The notes under the pieces: model-generated
The model's input: only the letters and a program-made list of their open reading frames with translations
What the model was told of the DNA's origin: nothing
Databases searched by the model: none
Part shown: piece by piece, positions 32,107 through 41,566 of the stretch
Layout of the letters: each line of letters begins with the position of its first letter
Numbering within the stretch: the first letter of the stretch is position 1
NCBI GenBank assembly: GCA_001898225.1
Contig: MKTJ01000030.1
Location: 36,064 to 100,063, forward strand
Reading direction: 5' to 3'
DNA: 64,000 nt
Origin: Chloroflexi bacterium 54-19
Lineage (GTDB): Bacteria > Chloroflexota > Chloroflexia > Chloroheliales > Chloroheliaceae
Made by a program: the position numbers and the translations under genes

Positions 32107-35100
32107 AAATCAAAAGATTTTTCCCGGAGCCATTTCCCGGCTTTTTCCGCCGGGGCCGGTTGGGCAATCAGGTAGCCCTGGGCCGCCTCACAACTCAGAA
32201 AGCGCAAGTGGTTTAGCTGGTCAATAGTTTCGACGCCTTCGGCAGTGACTTCAATGCCCAGGTTATGGGCCATTGTAATAATGGTGCGGACCAGTTCGGT
32301 ATTCTCGCCGTTGCCGGTAATCCGGCTTACAAACGATTGGTCAATTTTTAAAGAATCAATCGGGAAGCGGTGCAGGTAACTCAGGGATGAATAGCCGGTC
32401 CCAAAATCGTCCAGGGCTAACCGTATCCCCGCCGCTCTTAATTGTAGCAGGTTAGTGGTAACAATTTCAGCGTTTTCCATCAAAACGCTCTCGGTTAATT
32501 CAAGGGTCAGGTTTTGCGGAGATAGGCCGGTTTCGGTCAGGGCTGTCCTGATTTGCTCGAACAGGTCCGGCTGTAAAAACTGGCGGCTCGACAGGTTAAC
32601 GCTAATCCGGGCGTCCGAAAAATCGGGGTTGTCAATTTGCCATTCGCGCATTTGGCGGCAGCTATCAAAGAGCATCTTCCAGCCAATAGGCACAATCAGG
32701 CCGGTTTCCTCGGCCACCGGGATAAACTCGCCGGGCGGTATCAGCCCCTTTTCGGGATGCCGCCAGCGTATCAAAGATTCGAGTCCGATTACGAGCCCGG
32801 TTTTGAGGGAAATAATCGGCTGGTAATAGACGCAAAATTCGTCTTTTTCGAGGGCTTTGCGCAGGTCGGTTTCCAGTTGAAGCAGTTTGACCGCGCTATC
32901 GTGCATGCCCAGGTCGAACAGGGCATAGCGGGCCCGGCCACTGGCCTTGGCCTTGTACAGGGCCGTGTCGGCGTTGCGCAACAGGTCCTGGGCATCCTCC
33001 ACGTTTATTTCACTCATGGCGATACCGATGCTGGTCGAGGTAAAGACCTCCTGGCCGCGCAGGTCGAAAGGCCGGGCGATTTCATCCTGGATCCGGTCGG
33101 CGATATGGGTCGCGTCCTGGGGGCCATTAATATCTTCGAGCAAAATGGTAAACTCGTCGCCGCCAAAACGGGCCACGGTATCTTCCGGGCGCAAACAGGC
33201 TTTCAGCCGCTGGGCAATCGCGATTAAGAGGCGGTCCCCGGTGACGTGGCCGAGGCTGTCGTTGATAATCTTGAAGCGGTCGAGGTCCATAAAGAGGACT
33301 GCGAAGGAACTATTGTGCCGCCGGTTGCGGGTCATGGCGTGTTCGAGGCGGTCCATAAAAAGGGTGCGGTTGGCGAGACCGGTCAGGGCATCGTGCAAGG
33401 CGTAATGGCGCAGCTTTTCTTCGGCCAGTTTGCGCTCGGTAATATCCTTGCTGATTGCGGCCACCCGGTAGACTTCCCCGGCTTTGTTGTGGACCGGGAA
33501 AGCTTTGTCCCAAACCCAGCGTATCGAGCCGTCGGGCCGGATGACCCGGTATTCCAGGTCATACTCGCCGGTCATTTTGCGGGTCTGGTGTTCGACAACC
33601 GTATCGTAGTCGGCGGGGTGGACCGCTTCCAGGAACGAGTAAAAGTAGTTATAGACACTCTGACGGCTGCGGCCCCAGATTTCCTCGTACGCCGGGCTGA
33701 CATAAAGCACCTGCTCAAGTTTCGGGTCAACAATCCAGAAGACGTCTTTAATATTTTCGGCGAGTTGTAGGAAGCGCAGCTTTTCGCTTTCGAGGGCTTC
33801 CTCGGCCAGTTTACTTTCGGTAATGTCGTCCAGGGTGCCCGAAATCCCGGCCACGCTGTTTTCTTCGTCGAGGGTCAGCCGGGCAAAAAAGCGAATCCAG
33901 CGCCAGCTACCGTCTTTAATCATCCAGCGGACCTCGTGGCGGGCTACTTCTTGCTGGCGTTCCAGGAGCGGGGTAAAAAGCTCGGCGTTGTACTGGCGGT
34001 CATCGGGGTGAATGTAATCGAGGAAGCAGACACCCAGGCTCTCTTTGAGGGTATAGCCGGTTATTTCAGTCCAGGCCGGGTTCAAGAAGGTCCAGCGTCC
34101 CTGCTCGTCGGTCTGGAAAACCACTTCTTTAAGGCTGTTAAAGACCGAACGATACTGTTTTTCCCGTTTCTGGACTTCGGCGTAGAGCCAGCCGCGTTCG
34201 ATGGCGATATTTATATGTTCGGCCAGCACTTCCATCAGGCGCAAATCGGCCAGGCTTAACCGGATGTCGTGGTTCGTTTCGACGTTAAAGACCCCCACCG
34301 TCCGGCCCTGGATTACCAGGGGGACGCATACTTCGGACACGATGTCTGGTACGGCCCCGATGAAATGAGGATTCGACCGGACATCTTCCAGCAAGATAGG
34401 TTGTCCGGTTCGCGCTACCAACCCCAGGATGCCTTTTTCGACGCTCATCCGGGCAATTACGGTTTTATAGCCAATCTGGTGTTGCAGCACCAGTTCGGTA
34501 TTGTTGGTTTCCGGGGCCAGCAAGTAAAGGCTGACCAGTTCGTAATTAAAAGTCTCTTTGATGGCCTCGACGATTTTACGAATTATGATGGGCAAATGGA
34601 CTTCCAGGGCGACGGCGTTACGGACCTTATTGATTAGTTCTTCTTCCTGGGCGCGGCGCTGGGCCACATTTAACAATTCCTTCTGGCGCTGGCGGCTTTT
34701 TAACAGGGCTTCCTCCGCCACCTTGCGTTTGGCAATTTCCTGCTGGGCCTGGGAATATAGCTGGGCGTTGTCGAGGGCCACCGAGGCCAGTTCCGCAAAC
34801 CGGTTTAGCAGTTCTATTTCGCTGTCTGTAAATTTCTTATCGGGGGTCAGGTGAGCTAATCCCAGCACACCGAGCACCCGCTCGCCCGAACGGAGCGGCA
34901 GGCCCACTGCGGCATAGAGATTCTGGCGGAGATAGCGTTGGACCCTGTTATCCCACTGGCTGTAATCATCAATGAGGACGGTACGTTGGAGTTCCCAGAC
35001 CTGCCCGGCCAGACCTTCGCCTTTTTTTAGGGTCTGGGCAAATCCGCGATGGTTTTCTGCATGGTCCAGGTTTATTTTTAATTCGAGGAAAGTTCGAGTA

Positions 35101-35495
35101 GGGTCTAGCAGGTAGATAAAGGCGAAGGGAGTCCCGGCCAGGCTGGCCGCTTTTTCCACGATGGTCTTTAATAGTTCGCCAAGTTCGTGGCGTTTCAACA
35201 GGTCCAGGGTAATTTCGTTGAGGGCAGCCTGGTAAGTAAATTCCTGCTGGCGGCGTGTCTCGGCCTGGTCGAGTTCGGCCTCCAACTGGCGGTTGGCATG
35301 TTCAAGCTGAGTGATTCGAGCAGTGTCCGCCGGGTGATCGGGCCCGTATTCGGCTGTAGCCTCTAATTCGGCGTTGAGGTCAGAGGAAAACATATCAGAT
35401 TTAGGTGACAAATGCTTACTCGTGGTAACTTCTAATACCGCCGAATTCTGAGAATGCCCCTTGAGATTATCAATCTGGCTGTCTCTGCTTCTCAT
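32103..35495 (-). CDS. GAF/PAS sensor diguanylate cyclase/phosphodiesterase (GGDEF-EAL)
   Basis: A 1130-residue cytoplasmic c-di-GMP protein. Domain order: coiled N terminus, two GAF domains (about residues 85-255 and 300-450), two PAS/PAC domains (about 455-575 and 580-695), GGDEF (about 705-865) and EAL (about 880-1120). RFGGDEF is intact. The EAL signature reads ESL in GLESLIRW, but the catalytic LELTESVL and DDFGTGYSSLSYL blocks are conserved, so both activities are possible. No membrane helix. No clear ribosome-binding site precedes the chosen ATG; an internal ATG at 35393 is an alternative. The downstream WD40 lipoprotein overlaps it by 4 bp. Confidence 0.92.
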   Translation of the reverse strand: MRSRDSQIDNLKGHSQNSAVLEVTTSKHLSPKSDMFSSDLNAELEATAEYGPDHPADTARITQLEHANRQLEAELDQAETRRQQEFTYQAALNEITLDLLKRHELGELLKTIVEKAASLAGTPFAFIYLLDPTRTFLELKINLDHAENHRGFAQTLKKGEGLAGQVWELQRTVLIDDYSQWDNRVQRYLRQNLYAAVGLPLRSGERVLGVLGLAHLTPDKKFTDSEIELLNRFAELASVALDNAQLYSQAQQEIAKRKVAEEALLKSRQRQKELLNVAQRRAQEEELINKVRNAVALEVHLPIIIRKIVEAIKETFNYELVSLYLLAPETNNTELVLQHQIGYKTVIARMSVEKGILGLVARTGQPILLEDVRSNPHFIGAVPDIVSEVCVPLVIQGRTVGVFNVETNHDIRLSLADLRLMEVLAEHINIAIERGWLYAEVQKREKQYRSVFNSLKEVVFQTDEQGRWTFLNPAWTEITGYTLKESLGVCFLDYIHPDDRQYNAELFTPLLERQQEVARHEVRWMIKDGSWRWIRFFARLTLDEENSVAGISGTLDDITESKLAEEALESEKLRFLQLAENIKDVFWIVDPKLEQVLYVSPAYEEIWGRSRQSVYNYFYSFLEAVHPADYDTVVEHQTRKMTGEYDLEYRVIRPDGSIRWVWDKAFPVHNKAGEVYRVAAISKDITERKLAEEKLRHYALHDALTGLANRTLFMDRLEHAMTRNRRHNSSFAVLFMDLDRFKIINDSLGHVTGDRLLIAIAQRLKACLRPEDTVARFGGDEFTILLEDINGPQDATHIADRIQDEIARPFDLRGQEVFTSTSIGIAMSEINVEDAQDLLRNADTALYKAKASGRARYALFDLGMHDSAVKLLQLETDLRKALEKDEFCVYYQPIISLKTGLVIGLESLIRWRHPEKGLIPPGEFIPVAEETGLIVPIGWKMLFDSCRQMREWQIDNPDFSDARISVNLSSRQFLQPDLFEQIRTALTETGLSPQNLTLELTESVLMENAEIVTTNLLQLRAAGIRLALDDFGTGYSSLSYLHRFPIDSLKIDQSFVSRITGNGENTELVRTIITMAHNLGIEVTAEGVETIDQLNHLRFLSCEAAQGYLIAQPAPAEKAGKWLREKSFDL

Positions 35496-35913
35496 TATGA
35501 AACTTTCGGGCCTATTTATTTTGCATACTAAAACTTTTCCAAAACGAAGCCAAGACTTAAGAATGTTATTTTTAAGGGTCTTTCTCTACCTTCGGGCAAC
35601 CAAATTTTTCTACCAAAAAGGTTTTAAAAGGTACGGTTAAAAATTGCAATTCGAAACCGGCCAGGTCATACGAATATATTAACAAAAAATCTTAAAAAAA
35701 TAACAGTACTTTTAGTACCTTTTTGCGGTTTAGGATGATAAAAGTTATAATTCAGGATGCCTGACCGTCCGATTTCTGGTTTCACGTGCCGGGGTTGGCG
35801 GTTTTACAGATTTACTTTCAGGAAGATTTGTTTTAGAAAACGGCGTAATCCTGCTTAAACTCCACGAGAACCGCTTAACGCCCGGCCTGTCTTCAAAAAT
35901 CTTTACCGGGCTG
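35496..35913. other. AT-rich divergent region with possible GT-C promoter
   Basis: No gene is seen. A TATAAT at 35746-35751 is preceded 17 bp upstream by TTGCGG (35723-35728), a possible + strand promoter. The reading frame of the next gene is open back to a TAG at 35731 but contains no ATG, GTG or TTG before 35914. Confidence 0.4.
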
Positions 35914-37482
35914 GTGGCGTTGCTGCTGCTGGTAATGGTCTGGCCGTTGGTGGCCCGGCTCGATTACTACGGGGCGCAACTTGGCCGCCGGTTGGCTTAC
36001 CCGTTTTTTCAGGGTAGTTCGGAAGGGCTTATCCTGAGCGAGGTTTCACTTATCCGGCAGGGCGGCTCGATTTATGTACCTTTCCGGGGCGACCTGTTTA
36101 TCTCCGCTCCCTACCCACCCCTTTACTATTACCTCACTGCCTGGCTTAGCGGGCTGGTGGGGGCCGCCGAGACCAATTTCACGGTCGCCAGGGGTATTTC
36201 GCTGGTTTCGGCCTGGGTTGGTGGCCTGTTAATCGCCTGGCAGGTCTTTTTCTTCCGGCCACCCGACCAGGACGGGAATTTGTCCCGGCCACTTCTGGCC
36301 CTGAAAGGTGGCGTAGCCGTCCTGGCCGGGTTGACCTTCGTGACACTCCCGGCGGTGCTGGTCTGGTCGGCGCGGGTGCGGGCCGATATGCTGATGACGG
36401 CTTTGCAACTGGCAGGTCTGACATTGGTCGCGGAAGGGGCCAATCGACGCCGGTTCGGGCTGGTCCTGGCCGCGACGGTCCCGTTTACCCTGGCCCTGTA
36501 TACCAAGCAGACCGCCCTGGCCGGTCCGGCGGCGGCGCTGGTCTTCCTGGCCTTCGTCTACGGGCGCAACTGGCGTAAGACTGCCCTCTGGTTGGTGGCG
36601 CAAGTTCTCGTAGCCGGTCTGCCCTTCCTGGTCTTGAATTTCACGACCGGTGGCGAGCTTTTCCGGCGCCTCTTCAAGTATCACAACCTGCCCTGGCTCC
36701 TTGATAACTTCCAGAACTACGCCGGGCTTTTCGGGCAGGAAAACCTTGGGCTGCTAATCCTCGGAGCCGTTCTAACCGGTCTGGCCCTGGTGAACATAAT
36801 TATCAGGTTGCGGTCGGGCAAAGAGGGTATAAAAAATTTCCGACTCGACCCGTTGCTTGAGGCCGGGCGTCAAGTCCCACTGGCGGTCTGGTATCTCGGC
36901 GGATCGCTGGCCTTGCTGGTCGGGTTGGGTGTGGCCGGGGCCGACCACAATCATTTTCTCCCGGCGGAGGCGGCAACCTGCCTGGCGGCGGGAATATGCC
37001 TGGTCTGGCTGTTCGAGGCCGGGCGCTGGCGCTGGTTGAGCCTGGCCGGGCTGGTCGTCCTGGCGCTGCAACTGGCCTTCTGGTCGGTCCCGGATAGGCG
37101 TTACGAAATCGAGTTGCGGACCCGCGACGCCGATTACCAGCGCCAGTTGGGAAAAATTGTGGCTTACGCGGCCAGCAAGCCCGGTCCCATTCTGACCAGC
37201 GAGGCGGGATTCTTTGTCCTGACCGGGAAGAACCCCCAGGACGGCCCCTATTACAACGATTTGTTTACCCTGGCCGCTCTCGACAAACAGGGCCTTTACA
37301 GCGAGGCCGGACTATTGGACGCGGTCCGGCGCAAGCAGTTTTCGGTGGTGCTGGCCGAGGGCGATTTGTTTAACAGCGCGGCGCGGCCCGATGTCTGGAC
37401 ACCCGCCCTGGTTGAGGCGCTAAAAGAGAATTATCTCCTGAAATTTACCGATGTCTGGTATACCTACGAACCAAAACCCTGA
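35914..37482 (+). CDS. GT-C type membrane glycosyltransferase-like protein (GT39/ArnT-like)
   Basis: A 522-residue polytopic membrane protein with about 11-12 helices, resembling dolichyl/polyprenyl-phosphate-dependent GT-C transferases. The first extracytoplasmic loop includes SEGLILSEVSLIRQGGSIY and FISAPYPPLYYYLTAWLSG (about residues 34-82), the position where GT-C enzymes carry catalytic acidic residues. The C-terminal 110 residues form an exported soluble domain. GTG 35914 would start directly in the first helix and has no Shine-Dalgarno. Translation might instead begin at a non-standard codon upstream, since the frame is open for 60 further codons. It probably transfers sugars from lipid carriers onto envelope acceptors. 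Confidence 0.75.
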   Translation: MALLLLVMVWPLVARLDYYGAQLGRRLAYPFFQGSSEGLILSEVSLIRQGGSIYVPFRGDLFISAPYPPLYYYLTAWLSGLVGAAETNFTVARGISLVSAWVGGLLIAWQVFFFRPPDQDGNLSRPLLALKGGVAVLAGLTFVTLPAVLVWSARVRADMLMTALQLAGLTLVAEGANRRRFGLVLAATVPFTLALYTKQTALAGPAAALVFLAFVYGRNWRKTALWLVAQVLVAGLPFLVLNFTTGGELFRRLFKYHNLPWLLDNFQNYAGLFGQENLGLLILGAVLTGLALVNIIIRLRSGKEGIKNFRLDPLLEAGRQVPLAVWYLGGSLALLVGLGVAGADHNHFLPAEAATCLAAGICLVWLFEAGRWRWLSLAGLVVLALQLAFWSVPDRRYEIELRTRDADYQRQLGKIVAYAASKPGPILTSEAGFFVLTGKNPQDGPYYNDLFTLAALDKQGLYSEAGLLDAVRRKQFSVVLAEGDLFNSAARPDVWTPALVEALKENYLLKFTDVWYTYEPKP

Positions 37483-37549
37483 TTGGTCCGTTATGCAGTA
37501 AGAATTTGGGGAATCTTTCAGGGTTAGAAAAGCTGGTGAGGGAAAAGCA

Positions 37550-38296
37550 GTGGCAGGGACAATCATAGTAACCGGGGGCAGCCGGGGTATCGGCGCGGCA
37601 ACGGCGCTCCTGGCCGCCCGCAAAGGTTACGCGGTCTGCGTCAATTATACCGAACAGGCCGGGCGGGCCGAGCAAATCGTCGAAACTATCCGGCAAGAAG
37701 GCGGACGCGCTATCGCGGTCCAGGCCGATGTCAGCGACGAGGCGGCGGTTAAGGTCATGTTCGACCGGACCGAGGCCGAACTGGGAGACATAACCGGGCT
37801 GGTCACCAACGCTGCTATCACCGGGAAAGCGACCCGGCTGGCCGATTTGCAGGTGGCCGACTTGCGCCGGGTCCTGGAAGTGAATATCCTGGGAACGATA
37901 GTTTGTTGCCGGGAAGCGGTCCGGCGCATGTCTACGGCCCTGGGCGGGTCGGGTGGGTCGATTGTGAATATTTCGTCGCGGGCGGCTCACTACGGCGCAC
38001 CGGGCGAGTATGTCCACTACGCGGCCTCGAAAGCCGCCATCGAATCGTTTACGTTTGGCCTGGCAGGCGAGGTCGGCCCCGAAGGTATCCGGGTGAACTG
38101 CGTCAGCCCTGGGGTGATAGATACCGAAATTCATGCGACGGCGGGCGACCCGGAAAAAGCCGGGCGGGTCGGCAGTCGTGCGCCCTTGCAACGGCCAGGC
38201 CGGGCCGACGAGGTGGCGGCAGCGATTTTGTGGCTGCTCTCGGAGGAAGCTTCCTATTGCAGCGGGACGGTTTTAGCGGTTAGCGGCGGTCGCTAA
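37550..38296 (+). CDS. SDR family oxidoreductase
   Basis: A 248-residue classical short-chain dehydrogenase. Cofactor motif TGGSRGIGAATALLAA (about residues 7-22), NNAG replaced by TNAAITG (about 84-90), and active-site Ser, Tyr and Lys in NISSRAAHYGAPGEYVHYAASK (Ser about 142, Tyr about 156, Lys about 160). The acidic residue position after the second strand reads NYTEQ, compatible with NADP. FabG- or glucose-dehydrogenase-like, but the substrate is unknown. GTG start preceded by a GAGGGAAAA purine stretch. It lies between a GT-C gene and an alpha-mannosidase on the same strand, with gaps of 57-68 bp, so involvement in sugar metabolism is only inferred. Confidence 0.85.
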   Translation: MAGTIIVTGGSRGIGAATALLAARKGYAVCVNYTEQAGRAEQIVETIRQEGGRAIAVQADVSDEAAVKVMFDRTEAELGDITGLVTNAAITGKATRLADLQVADLRRVLEVNILGTIVCCREAVRRMSTALGGSGGSIVNISSRAAHYGAPGEYVHYAASKAAIESFTFGLAGEVGPEGIRVNCVSPGVIDTEIHATAGDPEKAGRVGSRAPLQRPGRADEVAAAILWLLSEEASYCSGTVLAVSGGR

Positions 38297-38352
38297 CGGG
38301 CAACGGAGATTGTTGCTAAAAGGCTCTTGAAAAGAATAGCGAGAGAAAAGGA

Positions 38353-41300
38353 ATGACTGTAAGTTTAAGAAAAATTGAACGGCGAGTGGAAGAAATCGGC
38401 AAGTCGCGCTACGCGGAAAGCCTGACTCTTTCCAACCTGAAAGCCGAACTCCAGGACAGCGAAGAAGGCGAAGTCGTCTACTTATCGGAAGGAGTGCGCT
38501 GGGGCAAGCGGGACAGCAATTATATTGTAAGTTTTGAGGTGGAAATTCCGGCAGCCTGGCAGGGACAGACCCTGGCCCTCAACCTCAACCTTTCGACACC
38601 GCACACCCACTCACTCAGTACCATTGAGGGTTTGCTCTTTCTGGACGGCGAACCTTATCACGCCCTGGACCGCTACCACCGCGAAATAGTGCTGCCGCCC
38701 GAAAAGACCGGCCAGCCGCGCCTGGGTGTGGTGGTCAAACTCTGGACCGGTATCGCGGCGGATTACCACGATGTCAGCAAACTGGAACTGGTCCGCCTGA
38801 ACGCCGCCGCCGATGCTCTCTTTTTACGGATGTCGATGGCCGTGAACGCGGTCAAAGTCCTCGACGAAAACGCGCCGACCCGCGATGCCCTGCTCGTTGC
38901 CCTTGACGCAGCCTGCCAGGAACTTGATTTCCGCCAGCCCAACGATATAAATGTCCTTCAAAAGTCTTGCGAAAAAGCCCTGGCCGTCCTGGAAAAGAAA
39001 TGGAAAGCTCTCGAACTGGAAAACACCGACTGGCAGCCCAACGTAATTGCTACCGGGCACGCCCATATTGACGTGGCCTGGCTCTGGCGCCTGAAGCACG
39101 TCCGCCTCAAAGCTGCCAACACCTTCAGTTCGGTGGTCTATCACATGGACCGCTACAAACATTTTACTTTCATTCAAAGCCAACCCCGCCTTTACCAGTA
39201 TGTCAAAGAGGACCAGCCCGCCCTCTACGAACGCATCAAAGAGAAGGTCAAGGCGGGCCAGTGGGAACCCGAAGGCGCGATGTGGGTCGAGGCCGATACC
39301 AACCTGACCGGAGCCGAAAGTTTGGTCCGGCAATTCCTGTTCGGCCAGCGTTTCTTCCGGCAGGAGTTTGGCGTCACCTCTAAAGTGCTGTGGCTGCCTG
39401 ACGTTTTCGGTTACAGCGCGGCAGTCCCCCAACTGATAAAAGGGGCCGGGGCTGACTATTTCATCACAACCAAGATTAGCTGGAACGAGACCAACCGCAT
39501 CCCGGTAGATACTTTCTGGTGGAAGGGCCTGGACGGGACCAAAGTACTGACCTACTTTATCACGGCCCAGAACGACGACCATTCCTGGAATTTCTACACC
39601 TACAACGGCGAGATGCGGCCCGAAGCCCTTTATCTCTCCTGGAAGAACTACCGCCACAAAGAACTGAACCGCGAAATGCTGCTGGCTTACGGTTACGGCG
39701 ACGGCGGTGGCGGCCCGACCCGCAGCATGGTTGAGGCGGCGGGGTTGTTCGAACACGCCATTACGCCCGACATCCCGACCTCAAAGACCGGCTTTGTCTC
39801 GGCCTTTATGGACCGCCTGGCCGAACGGGTTGGCAATAACCCCGAACTGCCTGAATGGTCGGGCGAACTCTACCTGGAATACCACCGGGGCACCTACACC
39901 AGCCAGGGTTTTGTCAAATGGGCCAATCGCAAAGCCGAAGAAGCTCTCCACAATGTCGAACTGCTGGCGGCTACCGCGCTTTCTCTGACCGGGGAGGCTT
40001 ATCCGAAAGACGACCTCGATACGGCCTGGAAGGTCGTCCTGACCCACCAGTTCCACGACATTATTCCTGGCTCCTCGATTGGCGAGGTCTATGTTGATGC
40101 CAGGGTGAATTATGCTGAGGTATTCGGGATTACCGACCGCTTGCTGGCTTCCGCCGAAAAGACCCTGGCCGCAAAGGTGGCTGCCCCGGCAGATTCGCTG
40201 GTGGTCTTTAATCCTTTAGGCTGGGCGCGCCGGGATATTGTCGAAATTGAGCAGGCCGAAGCCGCCAAGTTGTCTCTCCCGGTCCAGAATATTGACGGCG
40301 GCAAAGCCCTGGTCCAGGTCGAGGGGGTACCTTCGTTCGGCTACCAGACCTTTACACCCGGTGCCACTGCCGCTTCACCCACCAATACGCTGTCGGTGTC
40401 GCCGTCAGTACTCGAAAATGGGTCCTACCGGATTGAACTGGACGAAATGGGCCAGATTACCCGCCTGCTCGATAAAGCCGGGTATGGCGGCAAAGGACGC
40501 GAAGTCTTGCTGCCGGGCCAGAAAGGAAATATCTTCCAGTTCTTCGAGGATAAACCGGTGGACTTCGATGCCTGGAACATCGACCCCTATTTCGAGCAGA
40601 AAATGTACGGCCTGGAACAGACACCCGCGATTACCGTTATCGAGCAAGGACCGTTGCGGGCCGGTCTGCGGCTGGAGTGGTTCTACCAGGGCCGCAGTCG
40701 AATCACCCAGAACCTTTACATTTACGCCGGTTCGCGCCGGATTGATTTCGTGACCGAGGTTGATTGGCACGAACGCCAGACCCTGCTCAAGGTCGCTTTC
40801 CCGGTGGATGTCCGGAACGACCACGCTACCGCCGATATTCAGTTTGGCAACGTCGAGCGCCCCACTCACCGCAACACCAGTTGGGATAGGGCCAAGTACG
40901 AGACCTGCGCCCACAAGTGGTTCGACCTTTCGGAAGGCGATTACGGCGTGGCTATCCTGAACGATAGCAAGTATGGCTACGATGTTCACAAGTCTACTAT
41001 GCGGTTGAGCTTGCTGCGCGGCCCGATTGAACCCGACCCGAACGGCGACATCGGTCTGCACCAGTTTACCTACAGCCTGTTCCCCCACGCCGGGGATTGG
41101 TTTGAAGGCGGGGTCTACCGGGCGGGTTACGAACTGAACAACCCGCTCCTGCCTGTCGTAAAGACTGACCAGGCCGGGTCTACGGCACCGGAGTTCTCGC
41201 TGGTCCAGGCCACGCCCTCGAACGTGATTATCGAGACTGTTAAGCGGGCCGAGGATAGCGACGTCCTGGTGGTGCGCCTCTACGAGACGGCCAACCGGCG

Positions 41301-41469
41301 CGGCTCGTTCGAGCTTAAATTCGCTTTCCCTATCGTTTCGGCGGTGGAAACAAACCTGTTGGAAGAAGAAACCGGCCCGGTCGAAATCGGCGGGAACGGC
41401 CAGAGCATCCAGGGCTTTATCAAACCGTTCGAAATCAAAACCTTCCTGGTGAATTTGCAGGATATATAG
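38353..41469 (+). CDS. Alpha-mannosidase, glycoside hydrolase family 38
   Basis: A 1038-residue GH38 enzyme, the normal length for bacterial class II/cytosolic-type alpha-mannosidases. An N-terminal beta-domain (about residues 1-225) precedes the catalytic barrel with zinc ligands GHAHIDVAW (His236, His238, Asp240), the nucleophile Asp350 in WLPDVFGYS and HQFHD (about 567-571), the last zinc-binding histidine region. The C-terminal beta-sandwich domains run to about 1035. There is no signal peptide, so it degrades mannosides in the cytoplasm. GAGAAAAGGA precedes the ATG. The gene stands between an SDR and membrane glycosyltransferases, with its own strong terminator-like stem-loop (41483-41531). 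Confidence 0.95.
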   Translation: MTVSLRKIERRVEEIGKSRYAESLTLSNLKAELQDSEEGEVVYLSEGVRWGKRDSNYIVSFEVEIPAAWQGQTLALNLNLSTPHTHSLSTIEGLLFLDGEPYHALDRYHREIVLPPEKTGQPRLGVVVKLWTGIAADYHDVSKLELVRLNAAADALFLRMSMAVNAVKVLDENAPTRDALLVALDAACQELDFRQPNDINVLQKSCEKALAVLEKKWKALELENTDWQPNVIATGHAHIDVAWLWRLKHVRLKAANTFSSVVYHMDRYKHFTFIQSQPRLYQYVKEDQPALYERIKEKVKAGQWEPEGAMWVEADTNLTGAESLVRQFLFGQRFFRQEFGVTSKVLWLPDVFGYSAAVPQLIKGAGADYFITTKISWNETNRIPVDTFWWKGLDGTKVLTYFITAQNDDHSWNFYTYNGEMRPEALYLSWKNYRHKELNREMLLAYGYGDGGGGPTRSMVEAAGLFEHAITPDIPTSKTGFVSAFMDRLAERVGNNPELPEWSGELYLEYHRGTYTSQGFVKWANRKAEEALHNVELLAATALSLTGEAYPKDDLDTAWKVVLTHQFHDIIPGSSIGEVYVDARVNYAEVFGITDRLLASAEKTLAAKVAAPADSLVVFNPLGWARRDIVEIEQAEAAKLSLPVQNIDGGKALVQVEGVPSFGYQTFTPGATAASPTNTLSVSPSVLENGSYRIELDEMGQITRLLDKAGYGGKGREVLLPGQKGNIFQFFEDKPVDFDAWNIDPYFEQKMYGLEQTPAITVIEQGPLRAGLRLEWFYQGRSRITQNLYIYAGSRRIDFVTEVDWHERQTLLKVAFPVDVRNDHATADIQFGNVERPTHRNTSWDRAKYETCAHKWFDLSEGDYGVAILNDSKYGYDVHKSTMRLSLLRGPIEPDPNGDIGLHQFTYSLFPHAGDWFEGGVYRAGYELNNPLLPVVKTDQAGSTAPEFSLVQATPSNVIIETVKRAEDSDVLVVRLYETANRRGSFELKFAFPIVSAVETNLLEEETGPVEIGGNGQSIQGFIKPFEIKTFLVNLQDI

Positions 41470-41482
41470 GGTTTACGGAACA

Positions 41483-41531
41483 AAAAGCGGTATCAAGGCT
41501 TGTGGTATAATCCAGGCTTGATACCGCTTTT
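41483..41531. terminator. 15-bp stem-loop terminator after the GH38 gene
   Basis: AAAAGCGGTATCAAG and CTTGATACCGCTTTT are perfectly complementary around a 19-nt loop. A-rich and T-rich edges make it usable in both directions. The loop contains TATAAT without a good -35, considered accidental. Confidence 0.7.
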
Positions 41532-41566
41532 AGAATTTTACCGATAAAATTTTGGAGATTGCCTGT

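Noticed and set aside
41505..41510. TATAAT in the loop of the 41483-41531 stem as a promoter
   Set aside because: No -35 element at the correct distance and it lies inside a terminator hairpin.
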